Positions 1 to 11,210 of a stretch of DNA of 64,000 nucleotides are shown piece after piece; the stretch's first letter is position 1, and each line of letters opens with the position of its first letter. Both the position numbers and the translations under genes were made by a program. Below the pieces are notes generated by a model. The model was not told where the DNA came from. It did not search any database and saw only the letters and a list, made by a program, of their open reading frames with translations. Origin of the DNA: Liquidambar formosana. Taxonomy: Eukaryota > Streptophyta > Magnoliopsida > Saxifragales > Altingiaceae. The stretch is taken from positions 27,798,271 through 27,862,270 of the forward strand of contig CM077833.1 in assembly GCA_039720395.1 (NCBI GenBank), in the 5' to 3' direction.

Positions 1-1154
1 CCCCCCCCCCCCTAAAAATAAAAAAATAAAAAAAAGAAGAAGAAGCATGAGGAGAACAGTGAAGACTGCCTAGAAACTACCATAGTCAACTCTCACAAGA
101 CTTCTGGATTTGTTGTGGTTGGTGAATATAGCATTTTGCCTATGCAAAAGGGACAAACATAGATCTCAGGTGACAACACCAGCAGCAGGCTTATTATATA
201 TCAAAAGTTACTTGCATCAAATAGGAATAGGAAATGGGTGCTTAAAACTGTGTATTAGTATGAAGAAGAGCAAAAATCCCAAACATATAAATGCAGCAAA
301 AATATGTTCACACCAGATTGTCATATGCAAAGTAGGTCCCGGGCTTCTGCATCTGTCATAAAACTCATATAGTGCAGATGCTCAGGACATCAATAAACTT
401 CAGAATTACGCAATTTCATCACCAAGTGGCTGCTTATATGACACATTTGTCAACAGTATAGGCGTTCAAGAATGCTGCATCATCGGAAAGAATAGACAGT
501 TGCGCACTCGCACACACATACATAATCAAACACATATATTCCAAGTTTGTAACCCTTTTGAATTAGTTGATTCTTTAGACAAGAGACGACTAAGTGGGAC
601 AGTGATATATGTTTATCAATATAACAAGACTACAGAGGTTAAAATTAAGCATTCAGACTTTCACATTACAGCCATGCCCGGTGAGTGCCAGCTCAAGAAT
701 TTGCACCGAAGATAGGATTTGTAATGCCTACTTACATATCATGTGAAGAAACAAAAAAATTTAAATGACATAAACACCCAATGGAAATTGAGACTAGGCT
801 AACTGCCAACGTACACATTTAGTGTATGACTAATTCCATAGGTGAAAAAATTGAACAATAGAGTGATCTCTTTTCATTGAAACGTGATTTGGGTGTGGAA
901 GTGGAATCGTTTCATTGCGATTTGCATATATAATTTCGTGAACAAATTCGTCGCTGTTAATTGCGGCAAGCAAACAGGCCCTCACCGATTCGATTCACAG
1001 AAATGCGAGTTGGATATTAGGGCGGCATAACTTTAACAATTGAAACCATTGAAATTTGTTTGGAAGTGTGCATATTTAACCTAAATCGATTAAGAGCAAT
1101 TTGAGATTAATCAGGGAGGCGATTGGGAGAGGTTGAGGTTGAGGAAGAAGGTAC

Positions 1155-1320
1155 CATAAGGGAGGCGATTGGGAGAGGTTGAGGCAGAAGGGGACGAGAC
1201 GCGGAAGAAGCTTCGAGAAGCGAATTGGCGGAGCTGCTGGCGGTGGATGGCGGCGGAGAAACGGCAAGATTTGAGAAAGGTAGAGCGATATAAGGATCTC
1301 AGAACCGCCATCTTCTCCAT
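1155..1320 (-). CDS. SDH5: SDH5-like gene, exon 1 only (rest beyond left edge)
   Basis: This is the first exon of a minus-strand gene. Its ATG is at 1,320 and its donor (TATG|GTACC) follows 1,155, giving 166 nt and ending one base into a codon. The encoded N-terminus starts MEKMAVLRSLYRST and is rich in Arg, Ser and Ala with almost no acidic residues, as expected for a mitochondrial presequence. The exon has the same length and donor as the copy at 13,407-13,572, whose downstream exons resemble SDH5, a plant-specific subunit of respiratory complex II. The remaining exons of this copy would lie left of base 1, because intron 1 runs through 1-1,154. Whether this copy is functional cannot be judged. 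The identification comes from remembered family sequence and was not searched. Confidence 0.6.
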
Positions 1321-3133
1321 CTCTCTATCTCTGTGCTTCTCTGCGATACCACATCAAAGTGGGATTAAGTGACCAACGGAGAGCCTTCCTGCTTCGGATT
1401 TTCGTCTTTTCGATGGGACAAGCCGATTGTTCAAGTAACGTGACGCTGTGACTGCGTCAGTCGCATTATTTTAGTCCAGTTTCATACTTTTTTGTTTTTT
1501 TGGTTCGGCTATTTCTTGCTATTGGCACACATATATATAATAAATCATAAACGTCAACAAAATTACTAAATGACAATCCCAGCTTATGCAATTTTTATAT
1601 GAGCAATGTTGCATGGATTAATTTTCTTGTTTAAAGTTATTTGGAAAATTCTAAGATAGTCAAACCTTTGGTTCAAATTTCTTTGACCAACTAGATTGTT
1701 ATATAAATGAATTAGACAAATAAATTTGAATAAATAGATTGTTCAATATAACACTACTTAAAATAACTAATCTAATATGAAGTAGTTGAAATGACAATCT
1801 CATCAATTATTTAAAAAATTTATTGAAAAGAAAAACTACATGTTGAATTAATATAATATGCCAAATCAACTATTATCTTCGTTTCATAAGGATAGGTCAA
1901 ATTTGACAAAACGTGCAGTTTAAGAAAAATCATAATTGCTTTAGTTTGTCATTTATTAAACTTCATATTTCCAAAAGTAAACTCTCTTGCTTAGTATTAG
2001 GTTTTGTGTTGAGAGTATTTATTGAATTAACAAATGGTAGTATAAAAAATTCAAAAAATTTATGATTGGACTTTTAAAATGGACAAACATTTTGGGGTAG
2101 AAAAAGTAGTAAAAATTGCATATCTTTGTAGGATGGAAGGAATGTCTTGTATTTCCGTACTTCCTCCATTCCTAAATTATTGTTTGTTTTTTTTTTTTTA
2201 ATACCTTTTAGGGATATTTCAAAATTAGTCACATTGCAAAACTTAATGATTTTTTTTATATTTCTTTTTCTAAAATACCCTAAAAAGGGTATTCTCTTTT
2301 CCCAATACTTTGTACAATTGATGGCAGAAGTAGAATATCAAAAGATATATATTGATGTAAAAGCATTTAATAAGATTTTTTAAAAAAATGTATTTTTTCA
2401 AAGGAAACAATCAATTAAGAACAGAAGGAGTATTTTTTATTTTTTTGGCTAAGAAGTTGCCATGTACCTATATTAAACTCACATGACCATTTTAACTATC
2501 ACGTTAATTGAGTATGAAGATTTTATCATGACCGCATACTAAAGATCATGCCAATTACGCCCTTTGTTCCTAAATAAGTGACTTACTTTCCTTTTTGAGA
2601 TGTTTCAAAATTATTGTCACATTTCAAAAGTCATTGGTTCCTTTTGATTCATTTCCTAAAATACCCTTAAAAAACATGTTTTTTCAAAAGGGACGGTCAA
2701 TTTGAAATGGAGGAAGTATCTTCCTCTTTTTTTTTCTTTATTTTTTTTATTTATTTTAAACATTGGGAGGGGTTTAAACCCTTAACTTATCTTACTCTTA
2801 CTCTTTCCCCCCCTTTTCTCACCACCAAGTTAGTCCCAGTGATTGATCATGTCAATTATCACGAGAATTAAGTAAGAAGATTTTAGTAAGGAATAACTTT
2901 TCTTCTCATAGTATAATTATGAAACGGTAGAGAAATAATAAATTAGAAAAGAGTGCCATACTTTTCTTGGCATATTAGCTAAGTTGTTACTCGTTAAACC
3001 ATTTCTCAAATGTGTTACGTATTGAAAAATGTCTCAATAACATTTGACAAGCCAAACGAACATTTGTTAAATATGTTAGGTATTGAAAAATATCTTGGTC
3101 ACATTGACAAGTTACATGACTATTTGTGATATG
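1321..3133. other. Divergent intergenic region between SDH5 exon 1 and CXE1
   Basis: About 1.8 kb separates the two divergent start regions and I see no gene in it. It is AT-rich with homopolymer runs. It is duplicated in unit 2 between 13,573 and about 17,080, where extra elements are inserted. It must hold the promoters of both genes. Confidence 0.5.
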
Positions 3134-3219
3134 GTGTCTATATCTATACTACTATATAAAACCATACAAATAATGAGTGTCTATATCTGTATTACTATAT
3201 AAAGCCATACAAATAATGA
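3134..3219 (+). promoter_or_regulatory. CXE1 core promoter with a tandemly duplicated TATA box
   Basis: Two 43-bp direct repeats (3,134-3,176 and 3,177-3,219) differ at only a few positions. Each carries TATATAAA, at 3,153-3,160 and 3,196-3,203. The second TATA lies about 77 bp before the CXE1 ATG, a plausible core promoter distance for a short leader. Unit 2 lacks this repeat. Confidence 0.6.
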
Positions 3220-3279
3220 GAGGAGTAAACACGTTAAAACCACCTAACTCTATCCCTCTCCTTTCTCTAATCCTTTCCC

Positions 3280-4260
3280 ATGGGTTCAAGCAAAACTGAA
3301 ATAGCCTATGAATTCCTCCCACTCCTCCGAATCTACAAAGACGGCCACGTCGAAAGACTCCTAGGCACCGACTTCGTCCCACCAACCATCGATCCCAAAA
3401 CCGGCGTTTCATCGAAAGACATAACAATAATCAATCCCCAATTAGGCAACATCTCAGCTCGCCTATTCCTCCCAAAACTCACTCACCCAAACCAAAAAAT
3501 CCCTCTCCTCCTCCATTTCCACGGCGGCGGCTTCTGCGTCTTCTCACCCTTCAATTCCATGTACCACAACTACCTCAACACTCTCGTCTCAGAAGCTAAC
3601 ATCGTTGCAGTTTCTGTAAACTACAGAAAAGCCCCTGAACACCCTATTCCCGCCGCGTATGACGACTCATGGGCGGCTCTACAGTGGGCTGTTTCCCACT
3701 GTAACGGCGGTGGACCTGAGGTTTGGTTGAACGACTATGCAGATTTTGAGAGAGTTTTCTTGGCTGGAGAGAGTGCAGGGGGGAATATTGTTCATAATTT
3801 GGCGATGATGGCTGGAGAGTCTGAGTTTGGGTCGGGTGTAAGGATAATTGGGGCCGCTATGGTGCACCCGTATTTCTGGGGGTCAAATTCTATCGGGTCG
3901 GAAGCGGTGGATCCGGATAGGAAGGCTACAGTGGATCGGTTGTGGCCGTTTATATGTCCGTCGAATCCGGAAAACGATGACCCGCGGGTGAACCCGGTTG
4001 CGGAGGGTGCGCCGAGCTTGGTGGGGCTGGGGTGTGGGAGGGTGCTGGTTTGTGTGGCTGAGAAGGATATTTTAAGGGATAGAGGGTGGCTTTATTATGA
4101 GGCGTTGGGTCGGAGCGGGTGGATGGGTGTGGTGGAGATTGTGGAGACAGAAGGGGAGGATCATGGGTTTCATGGCTATGATTTGGAAAGTGAGAAAGCC
4201 AAGGATTTGAACAAACGGTTGGCAGCTTTCTTCAACAGCGACATGCCTCCTTTACTTTAA
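3280..4260 (+). CDS. Carboxylesterase, plant CXE family (copy 1)
   Basis: This intact single-exon gene encodes 326 residues of the alpha/beta-hydrolase_3 (hormone-sensitive lipase-like) fold, the usual length for plant CXEs. Visible motifs are the oxyanion-hole HGGG at residues 81-84, the nucleophile elbow GESAG with Ser165, Asp263 in the EKD motif and His295 in EDHGFH. Together these give a complete Ser-Asp-His triad. Such enzymes hydrolyse short acyl esters of small metabolites, usually in the cytosol; no signal peptide is seen. The family includes legume 2-hydroxyisoflavanone dehydratase, but that enzyme has Thr at the nucleophile position, so Ser here favours an esterase. The ATG lies after a pyrimidine-rich leader and matches the start of copy 2. 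Copy 2 (18,276-19,256) is the same length and near-identical. The substrate cannot be told. Confidence 0.93.
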   Translation: MGSSKTEIAYEFLPLLRIYKDGHVERLLGTDFVPPTIDPKTGVSSKDITIINPQLGNISARLFLPKLTHPNQKIPLLLHFHGGGFCVFSPFNSMYHNYLNTLVSEANIVAVSVNYRKAPEHPIPAAYDDSWAALQWAVSHCNGGGPEVWLNDYADFERVFLAGESAGGNIVHNLAMMAGESEFGSGVRIIGAAMVHPYFWGSNSIGSEAVDPDRKATVDRLWPFICPSNPENDDPRVNPVAEGAPSLVGLGCGRVLVCVAEKDILRDRGWLYYEALGRSGWMGVVEIVETEGEDHGFHGYDLESEKAKDLNKRLAAFFNSDMPPLL

Positions 4261-4345
4261 TGTTGACACTTGAGAGGCCTAGCTTTTGTGAGCACCAAAA
4301 AAAGTTTCCCTAGTAATGTTTATATATATATATATATATATAAAC
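4261..4345. repeat. CXE1 3' flank with (TA)n microsatellite
   Basis: The flank matches the sequence after CXE2 up to about 4,320. A run of about 12 TA units (4,320-4,343) then marks the left limit of a 3.8-kb stretch absent from unit 2. Confidence 0.6.
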
Positions 4346-6309
4346 CCGCGTAATGCACGGGAATCATAAATAAATATCAAGACAACCAATAACTTAATGA
4401 TCTAGAGTTTAGGCCAATATGTCTTTATGTATGGTTCAACTGCCTGCATCCCTACTTATGAAGCAGTATGTATTTATTTTTCCATTGATTGCTTTGAACA
4501 ATCACGTTATCCCATTCCCAAAAATATAACCTCAGCAGTAGTTATAATCCATTCCCAAGAACATAACCTTCAACTTTAATGTTTCAAATATCACAAATTC
4601 AATCCGATCAGACTGTTATTTTAAAAGTACATATAAAATTAACCAATAGAAAGCATAAAGTAAAACAAAAGCTAACAGGGACAACCAAAAGACAATGTAT
4701 GCACTCACCAAGTCACCGTGCAGATCGAAGGCAATTATTGATCTCAATAGACAATCAAATTAAATTAAAACAAATTAAAACTACCATTCCGATGATGTCA
4801 ACCGTCGTCCTCTATTGCCAACGACTGCAACCACTCGATCTTAGAGATTCAAGAAAACCTGTAAATTTCAGTTTGGTTCAATATATTTTTAAGTATTGCA
4901 AATTGTAAAACTAATGGTTTTTTGCCTGGCTCATTTCATCTGTAAATATGAACATGGAAATTCTTTTCATTGTTGATCTTTCTTGGGTAAAAATAAGCAC
5001 CAATTTTTTTTTTTTTTGCTTATTTCAGATGAAAGAATCAATTGTTCCCAATGAACAACTTTATAAATAATTGCAAAAAAAATCTATTAAAACAGTGGCA
5101 TTTGGCCCTCTTTCAGATCTGGTTTTGCCCCTTTGTTACGAATCAGCGGCCATGGGTTTGGCCCTCCTCTATCATCACAAACAGCGAACACGGAGAAGAC
5201 TGAAGAGGAAGATGACAGTGGAGAGGAGGATTATGGCGAACCTTGTTGGTGAGAGAGATGATGATGGAAAGGAAGAGTGTCGCGGTGACGAGGAACCAAG
5301 GGACACCGTCGAGTTCCAGATTGAAAAAAATGGAGGAAGAACATGGATGAAGAAATTTGAAGTTTGAAACCATGGTGGGTTTGTGTAGATCTTGCTGAAG
5401 ATGGGTTTTTGTAGAAATGTGAAACATGGACCAAGAACAAAACAATAAAATATGCATTTATTTTTTAAGATCCCAAAGTTGGAGGGTTTGTCTAAAAATC
5501 TGGTGTTGCCGTCGTTTTTTTTTTTTTTTTTGGGTAAAGTGGTTGTCGTTGTTATTGATGTGAGGAAGATGTATCTGGTCATTGGAAACGATGTTGTCAA
5601 GGAGAGGACTTAACCTCCTTCATTTTTCCAACGAACCCCTTTAGCTGCATCTTCGCCGGCTGTGGGAAACGTAGAGAGAGGAGAATGTGGTTGATCTGTT
5701 GGCGAGAGAGAGAGGGGGTGGCGGTGTCGGCGTCGGCGTCGGCATCGGCGTCCCCGTTTAAGATGGAGTCAATCATTGGTGATGGAGTTAGTCATAGATC
5801 ACTCTGCCCAAGAATGGAAATGTATGGTTTGCATCAATACAGAAATAAAACCTAAATCCCAGCCGTCGATCTAAGGGGAACGGCTAGGATTATTTTTTGT
5901 GCGGGATGCTCAAACGGCGTATTCGCTTGTTGGAACCGAACTAATGGCAAGCATTGGTTGTGTCCATGCCACCCATTTTCGACGAGTAGTACCCATGCCA
6001 GCCATTTCCAGTGAGGATTGTGTTCTCAAAAGAGAGAACAGAGAGCAGGAGGAGAGGAGAGGAGGGAGGAATTAAATCAAATTTTGAAATTTGAAAGAAG
6101 GAGACAACGTCAAATAAAGGAAACGACGGGTAAATTGAAGTGGAGGAAGTGTTTGGAGAGAGAAAGGGGGAAAAGATAAGATGTTGACATCAGCTGTGTG
6201 GGCCCAACCGCCCAAGATGAAGGGGAATGAAGGATGAAAGAGGGAAGATTTATTGGGCTGCCACCTCAGCATTTGCTGACCTCACCAATAACTCCTAATT
6301 ATAATATAA

Positions 6310-6778
6310 TCTATTATATATATACTAAAACGGAGGATGGGGTTCCTGTAGCTTGCCACGCGTCACTTCTTTCTCCCCCTGTCTTCTTTTTTTTTTTTTT
6401 TTGGTTAAATCACATGTTCAATAGTGGAAATTATTAATTGAGCCAATTCAATTTGAACAGGTGTCCCTAACGAAAAAATGGCTTCATTCAATGGTCTGAT
6501 AAAAGTCTTGAAAAAGACACCGTAATCATGACGGTCCTGGACCGGCGCATTCAGCGGTCCTTTTACGCAAATCTCTCTATTAGGGGGAATTACCGATTGA
6601 TTCCATGTTTCTATGGAATTGCCTCAGAAGGATTGCCTCAACAAACTGACCACTGACTTTATTATAAACTACTGGAAACAAAAACAAGTTGATAGTCAAA
6701 ACATCCTCATGGGGCAATACCATGAAATGATGAACCTAATCGGTAATTCCTCCAATCTATTATCTATTATATCTATTA
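6310..6778 (+). mobile_element. Second Helitron-like 5' end (truncated or outer copy)
   Basis: The first roughly 27 bases from 6,310 repeat those from 6,779 exactly, then the two diverge. No separate 3' terminus with hairpin and CTAG is seen before 6,779, so this is either an outer element interrupted by the inner one or a 5' fragment. Confidence 0.4.
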
Positions 6779-8124
6779 TCTATTATATATATACTAAAAC
6801 GGAGGAAACTAGGAAAGGCACACTGTTGTGTGCCACGTGTTCATATAAGAACCTTTTAATTTTTTTTTATTTTTAACTTTTTTTTTTTTTTTGGCTTTCA
6901 CGTGCTGAAACAGTGAGGTGGAGAATACCTTTTTAGCAAAATTACATTTTAGTAGTGATTTTCCAATCTAATACCAGAAAAGGATATTGTCTATTAACTT
7001 GCTACAAATTGATTTGATAAGGGTTTCAAAAGGACTACTAACTTTCTTTGTTTGGTATCAAGCTTGGAAGTGCTCACCAAAAAGTAAATTCCTCACCTTT
7101 TTTTTTTCCTTTTTTCTTTTGGTATTACTTGCTCTTTCTTACATAGTGGAAGTAAGTTGACGCTTGGTATTCATTGTATATTTATTTGTTTTTATGTGGA
7201 AGGATTAAAAACCCCACACTATACAATGTTCAACCCAAATTTAATAGATTGTACTATATTTCTCCGTTTTCTTTATGCCTATTTATTTCCCCTCTTAAAA
7301 ATTGAACATATAAAACTATAAATAGACATAATTAAAAAGAAAGACAAATAAAGGAAAAGAGGATTAAAAAAGAAAACATGATCTCCGGAATCTTTAGATT
7401 TTCCCGATTTACTTCCGACATGAATAAAAAATAATAAAAAAATATTTTAATCAAAATTCTTTCATATGGTTGATTACATAAAGTTGAAAAGATTTATATT
7501 TTCTCTTATTTTCTTCTCCTTATGCCTTTTTTTACTATTCTCTTTCTCAGTTTAGACTTTTCTCTTATTTTTTTTATGCTCTAATCTCAAACATATTTTT
7601 GATATTTTTTCCCATGATTTTTCACTCTTTGTGCAACCCACTTGAAACCTCATGAAAGGTCAAGATTTATTATTGTCATGCATTTTACAATCTCTACCGT
7701 CGGATTTCGAGACACCTTTAATGGTTATACTTGCTTTGGTATATACTAACATGTTAAAACCATGATTGTGGGATGGGTTAAGTTCTAGAGAATTTTAATC
7801 TTTTTCCACCAAATATCATAACGTGTCAATTCCTTTATTTTTTATAAGTTTCCACCATTAAATTAATTGTTTTTCAAAATAATTTATCTTTTTCAAAAGT
7901 ATAATTAAATTTTGTGTGATATATTATGCTAACATTATACCAAAGATTATTTTGATTGAATTATTTTATTTATTTTTGTCTATATCTTTTAAATTTAATT
8001 GACATATTATATTAACAAATACATTTTACTATTTTAGAGAATAAGTGTTCTGTTAAAATTCTAATTTGCTAATAATATTATTTTTTATAAATTAATCTGT
8101 GCATCGCACGGGTCCTAAAGCTAG
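6779..8124 (+). mobile_element. Helitron-like element, non-autonomous
   Basis: The 5' end TCTATTATATATATACTAAA (6,779) follows an A. The 3' end has a short hairpin (GTGC-ATC-GCAC), about 11 nt, then CTAG at 8,121-8,124 followed by T. This fits the Helitron pattern of 5' TC, 3' hairpin plus CTRR, and insertion between A and T. The same 5' sequence at 6,310 suggests a second, truncated or nested copy. No RepHel-like coding sequence is visible in its 1,346 bp. Confidence 0.55.
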
Positions 8125-8125
8125 T

Positions 8126-8893
8126 AAGAATAGATTATTGAACCACATGTATTATTTTATTACCCAAGAGAAAAATCAACGAGCATGCATGAAGGGTAGG
8201 GGTGATGATGCCGTCTTCTAAGAATTAAATAGGTGATTTAATTTCATTAGGATACCTGTTTTTGGCCCCACAAAATAATAAAAAAATAATAAAAATTCAA
8301 CGTGTTCTAATTTTTCACTCTTTTGATATAAATGTGTTAGCTGGCATAATTTGATTTGAATTCACCACCATTTTTTATATTAATGTCATAAATGTGTTAG
8401 TGGGCATGATTTGACTTGAATTCACCACTATTTTCTTTGACTTGAATTCATCACCATTATTGCATTGCTTTGGGTGATTATAAACTTGTTACAATTTGGC
8501 CGAAATCCAAATCTACAAAAATTATTAAGCGAATATGAGTTATTATCATATATGAGAGTAAAAATTTAATATCAACCCTAGAGAGGATTCAAATTTTTTT
8601 AATTAATCTTATTTAAAGTTATAGATTTGTGTCTTTAATACAATGCAAAACACATTATAATTGCATAATTTTCATTAATTTCAACGTTCCAATAGCCTTA
8701 GATACTTTGTTTAGCCCTAAATTAATATCATCTTTTGTTTTAATCATTTTTGGTTGAATTAGCTGCTCTAGTGGGGCTTTATCACTAAGAGATCTAGTGA
8801 AAAATTTGGGAAGATGATGATATCACATTATTGTTCCAATTGATAAACATAATTGTAGTTACTCAACTTACTAAAAATATAAAATGTCAACTT
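8126..8893. repeat. Unit 1 downstream flank, duplicated at 19,340-20,079
   Basis: This is non-coding AT-rich sequence. It includes short imperfect tandem repeats at 8,330-8,460 (blocks beginning AAATGTGTTAG and ending GAATTCACCAC). Homology to unit 2 stops near 8,893, and an A-rich stretch to about 8,962 then joins the broken SDH5 exon. Confidence 0.7.
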
Positions 8894-9139
8894 ACTAGAG
8901 TGCAGTGAGAAATGTAAGGACTAAGCAACACGCCAAAAATAAAAATAAATAAAAATAAAAATAAAAATTCTGTCTCCACTTTCTTTTGAAGATAGACCTC
9001 ATCAAGCCCAAATGCATCCAGATAGTTAGTGTATTGTTCATAGGCCATTCGAAGCGCATTGACAAACTCATCAGACAAAGGCTTTACATTCTGCAGACGA
9101 ATCCAAATGATCAAACTACAATACTTTTGAATGACAAAC

Positions 9140-9640
9140 TGATGCAGCGGAAAATACGCATTCGAGACTAACTCACCAAAAAACAAACAAGCTTCTACCA
9201 ATCTGTTGATTGTTGCAAGAACAATGCCAGATAGTAGGCAACCACAATCAATATTCTCTCGAGAACACGAAAGTAGGAAAATAAAAGAGAACTCTCTCTC
9301 TCAATATTATTAATCTTTTAAAATAATCAACTTAACACCAAACTAACATAAGGCTTGCATCCCTTTATATAGAGAACAAGTCTTACAAAATAAGAAAACC
9401 TAGTACTACTAAAACAAGCAATTATTAGCTCTATAGGAAAGAGAACAAGTCTTATGGAATAAGAAAACCTAGTTCTACTAGAACAAGGAAATAGTAACTA
9501 CCTAGGAAACAAATTAAATTAAAAGCAATAATTAAATAATAATAATAAAGACTCCTAAAATATCTAAATAAACTAGAATCCCGATTCAGTAGCAAGACGT
9601 CCAACAGCTCATGGTGCATATGCCGATGCAATCTGCATCA
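9140..9640 (-). repeat. 3' LTR (minus-strand orientation)
   Basis: This 501-bp terminal repeat is TG...CA bounded and a near-identical partner of 10,710-11,210. It carries a minus-strand TATATAAAGG box. Confidence 0.9.
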
Positions 9641-10181
9641 TTCTCCCCTGTTTGGAGAGAATTCGCCCTCGAATTTGTAGCCTCATCCTCAGAGCTATTT
9701 TCATGATAAGGAACCAAGTGCTTGACATCGAACAAACTATGAGTACGAATACTACCACCACACTTGCAACTACTGATATCGCGGATGGAGTGCTTGATCC
9801 GCAATGGTTCGGTTGCACAAAAGTGATCGTTCCACACCTTGCATCATTCTCTCTATTCTCTCTTGTTTGGAGAGAGTTCGTCTCCGAACTCTGCGGGTTG
9901 GCTTCACAGAAGTACTGATATCGACCAATCCAGCTGAATAAATACTTTGAAAACTTTTTTTGTTTCAGTTGCCTCCAAAATTTATTTTTCCAAAATTTCA
10001 AAACAAAAAAAATTTTATCTGCACCCTTCATCTCATTCAAAATCTTCAGCAATAGAGGATTAACAACAGAACAAATATTTTCAATTCCAATAAAATCATA
10101 ACACTTCAATTCTTTAACAATAAAAACTTCATCCTCTTGAAAATCACAATGTTTAAACTCCTCAACTCTAGAAATTTCAAC

Positions 10182-10676
10182 CTAATGAATATTAACTGAA
10201 TCAAAATTACTCTCCAAATAATTTTTTTCAGGTGCCTTGCAGGTTATAGCTTCCTCTTGCCCTTCCAAATTTTCCATAATATTTAACTCAATATCATCAT
10301 CACAATATTCATCAAAAATAGACGGAGAATTAAAATCCACTAATTTTTCAGATTTATCATCACCAAAATTATTAAAAGAAAAATTTCCTATGAATTCAAA
10401 ATTTTTACCTCCTTCAACTTCATTCAAATTTTCATTCTCTACAATGACATCCTCAACATAAACATCCTCAACCAAAACATCCTCAACACTTTCTTTGTCC
10501 ATAGAACGCGGAGATGGAGGTCGACGACTACGACGCTGCTCAAGACGATAACTCTTGAATAGGGCTTGTATCTCGTCTTTGATTTCTTGTTTAATTTGGG
10601 CCATGTCCTCGTGATAATACACGTCTTCCAGATTGGCTTCACGGCCTCCGGTACGTCTTCCTCCTCGTCTTGGCAT
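10182..10676 (-). CDS. gag-like ORF of the non-autonomous LTR element
   Basis: This 164-residue ORF starts just after the primer-binding site. It opens with a basic MPRRGGRRTGGR segment, followed by a predicted helical, charged stretch (residues about 15-50) and a very acidic repeat (VEDV, VEDV, VEDV). The position and basic start resemble the N-terminus of a Ty3/gypsy gag-pol polyprotein, but no CCHC knuckle is present, so this is a truncated gag. It is not a host gene. Confidence 0.55.
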   Translation of the reverse strand: MPRRGGRRTGGREANLEDVYYHEDMAQIKQEIKDEIQALFKSYRLEQRRSRRPPSPRSMDKESVEDVLVEDVYVEDVIVENENLNEVEGGKNFEFIGNFSFNNFGDDKSEKLVDFNSPSIFDEYCDDDIELNIMENLEGQEEAITCKAPEKNYLESNFDSVNIH

Positions 10677-10709
10677 GACGGCAAGAACGAACTGGGCTCT
10701 AATACCAAC

Positions 10710-11210
10710 TGATGCAGCGGAAATTACGCGTTCAAGACTAGCTCACCAAAAAACAAACAAGCTTCCACCAATCTGTTGATTGTCGCAAGAACAATGCCAG
10801 ATAGTAGGCAACCACAATCAATATTCTCTCGAGAACACGAAAGTAGGAAAATAAAAGAGAACTCTCTCTCTCAATATTATTAATCTTTTAAAATAATCAA
10901 CTTAACACCAAACTAACATAAGGCTTGCATCCCTTTATATAGAGAACAAGTCCTACAAAATAAGAAAACCTAGTACTACTAAAACAAGCAATTATTAGCT
11001 CTATAGGAAAGAGAACAAGTCTTATGGAATAAGAAAACCTAGTTCTACTAGAACAAGGAAATAGTAACTACCTAGGAAACAAATTAAATTAAAAGCAATA
11101 ATTAAATAATAATAATAAAGACTCCTAAAATATCTAAATAAACTAGAATCCCGATTCAGCAGCAAGACGTCCAACAGCTCATGGTGCATATGCCGATGCA
11201 ATCTGCATCA
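10710..11210 (-). repeat. 5' LTR (minus-strand orientation)
   Basis: This 501-bp terminal repeat is TG...CA bounded. It is followed on the minus strand by the primer-binding site at about 10,698-10,709. Confidence 0.9.

Larger units (their letters stand above)
4320..8125. mobile_element. 3.8-kb insertion private to duplication unit 1
   Basis: In unit 2 the CXE 3' flank continues directly across this point (about 19,315-19,335), so the block is an insertion in unit 1 or a loss in unit 2. It contains two copies of the same Helitron-like 5' end (6,310 and 6,779), one Helitron-like 3' end (8,121-8,124), and near 4,345-4,362 a relic resembling a Helitron 3' hairpin. Between 4,400 and 6,300 I see only low-complexity sequence, a short GGCGTC-type repeat around 5,720-5,755 and no convincing coding sequence. 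Nested Helitron insertions are the likeliest origin. Confidence 0.55.
1..8893. repeat. Tandem duplication unit 1 (SDH5-CXE), left-truncated by window edge
   Basis: This stretch matches about 8,963-20,079 in the same order and orientation: SDH5 intron 1 and exon 1, the divergent promoter region, the CXE gene and the downstream flank. Matching blocks read by eye are 50-1,560 with 12,350-13,800, 1,850-3,010 with 15,595-17,080, 3,190-4,310 with 18,210-19,310, and 8,140-8,893 with 19,340-20,079. The main differences are insertions private to one copy: 4,320-8,125 in this unit, and MITE and Helitron-like insertions in unit 2. The right homology limit is near 8,893, where the sequence runs into a broken SDH5 exon of unit 2. 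Confidence 0.85.
9140..11210 (-). mobile_element. Non-autonomous LTR retrotransposon (Ty3/gypsy-like) in SDH5 intron
   Basis: Two 501-bp LTRs (9,140-9,640 and 10,710-11,210) begin TG and end CA and differ at 8 positions by eye. The 5-bp target duplication CAAAC flanks both ends (9,135-9,139 and 11,211-11,215). The element reads on the minus strand. Just inside the 5' LTR is TGGTATTAGAGC, near the usual initiator-Met tRNA primer-binding site, and just before the 3' LTR is a purine tract (AACAGGGGAGAA). The 1.07-kb interior keeps a gag-like start and a short piece resembling the end of pol (TNSLQTR, RANSLQTG) but no protease, RT, RNase H or integrase. It would need proteins in trans. Confidence 0.9.

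Noticed and set aside
5143..5600. Overlapping open frames near 5.1-5.6 kb
   Set aside because: They lie in the unit-1-specific transposon block, overlap each other in several frames and show no conserved motif.
9609..10109. 166-residue minus-strand open frame as a possible host gene
   Set aside because: It lies wholly inside the LTR element, between its primer-binding site and 3' LTR, and contains the pol-end NSLQT peptide, so it is transposon debris.
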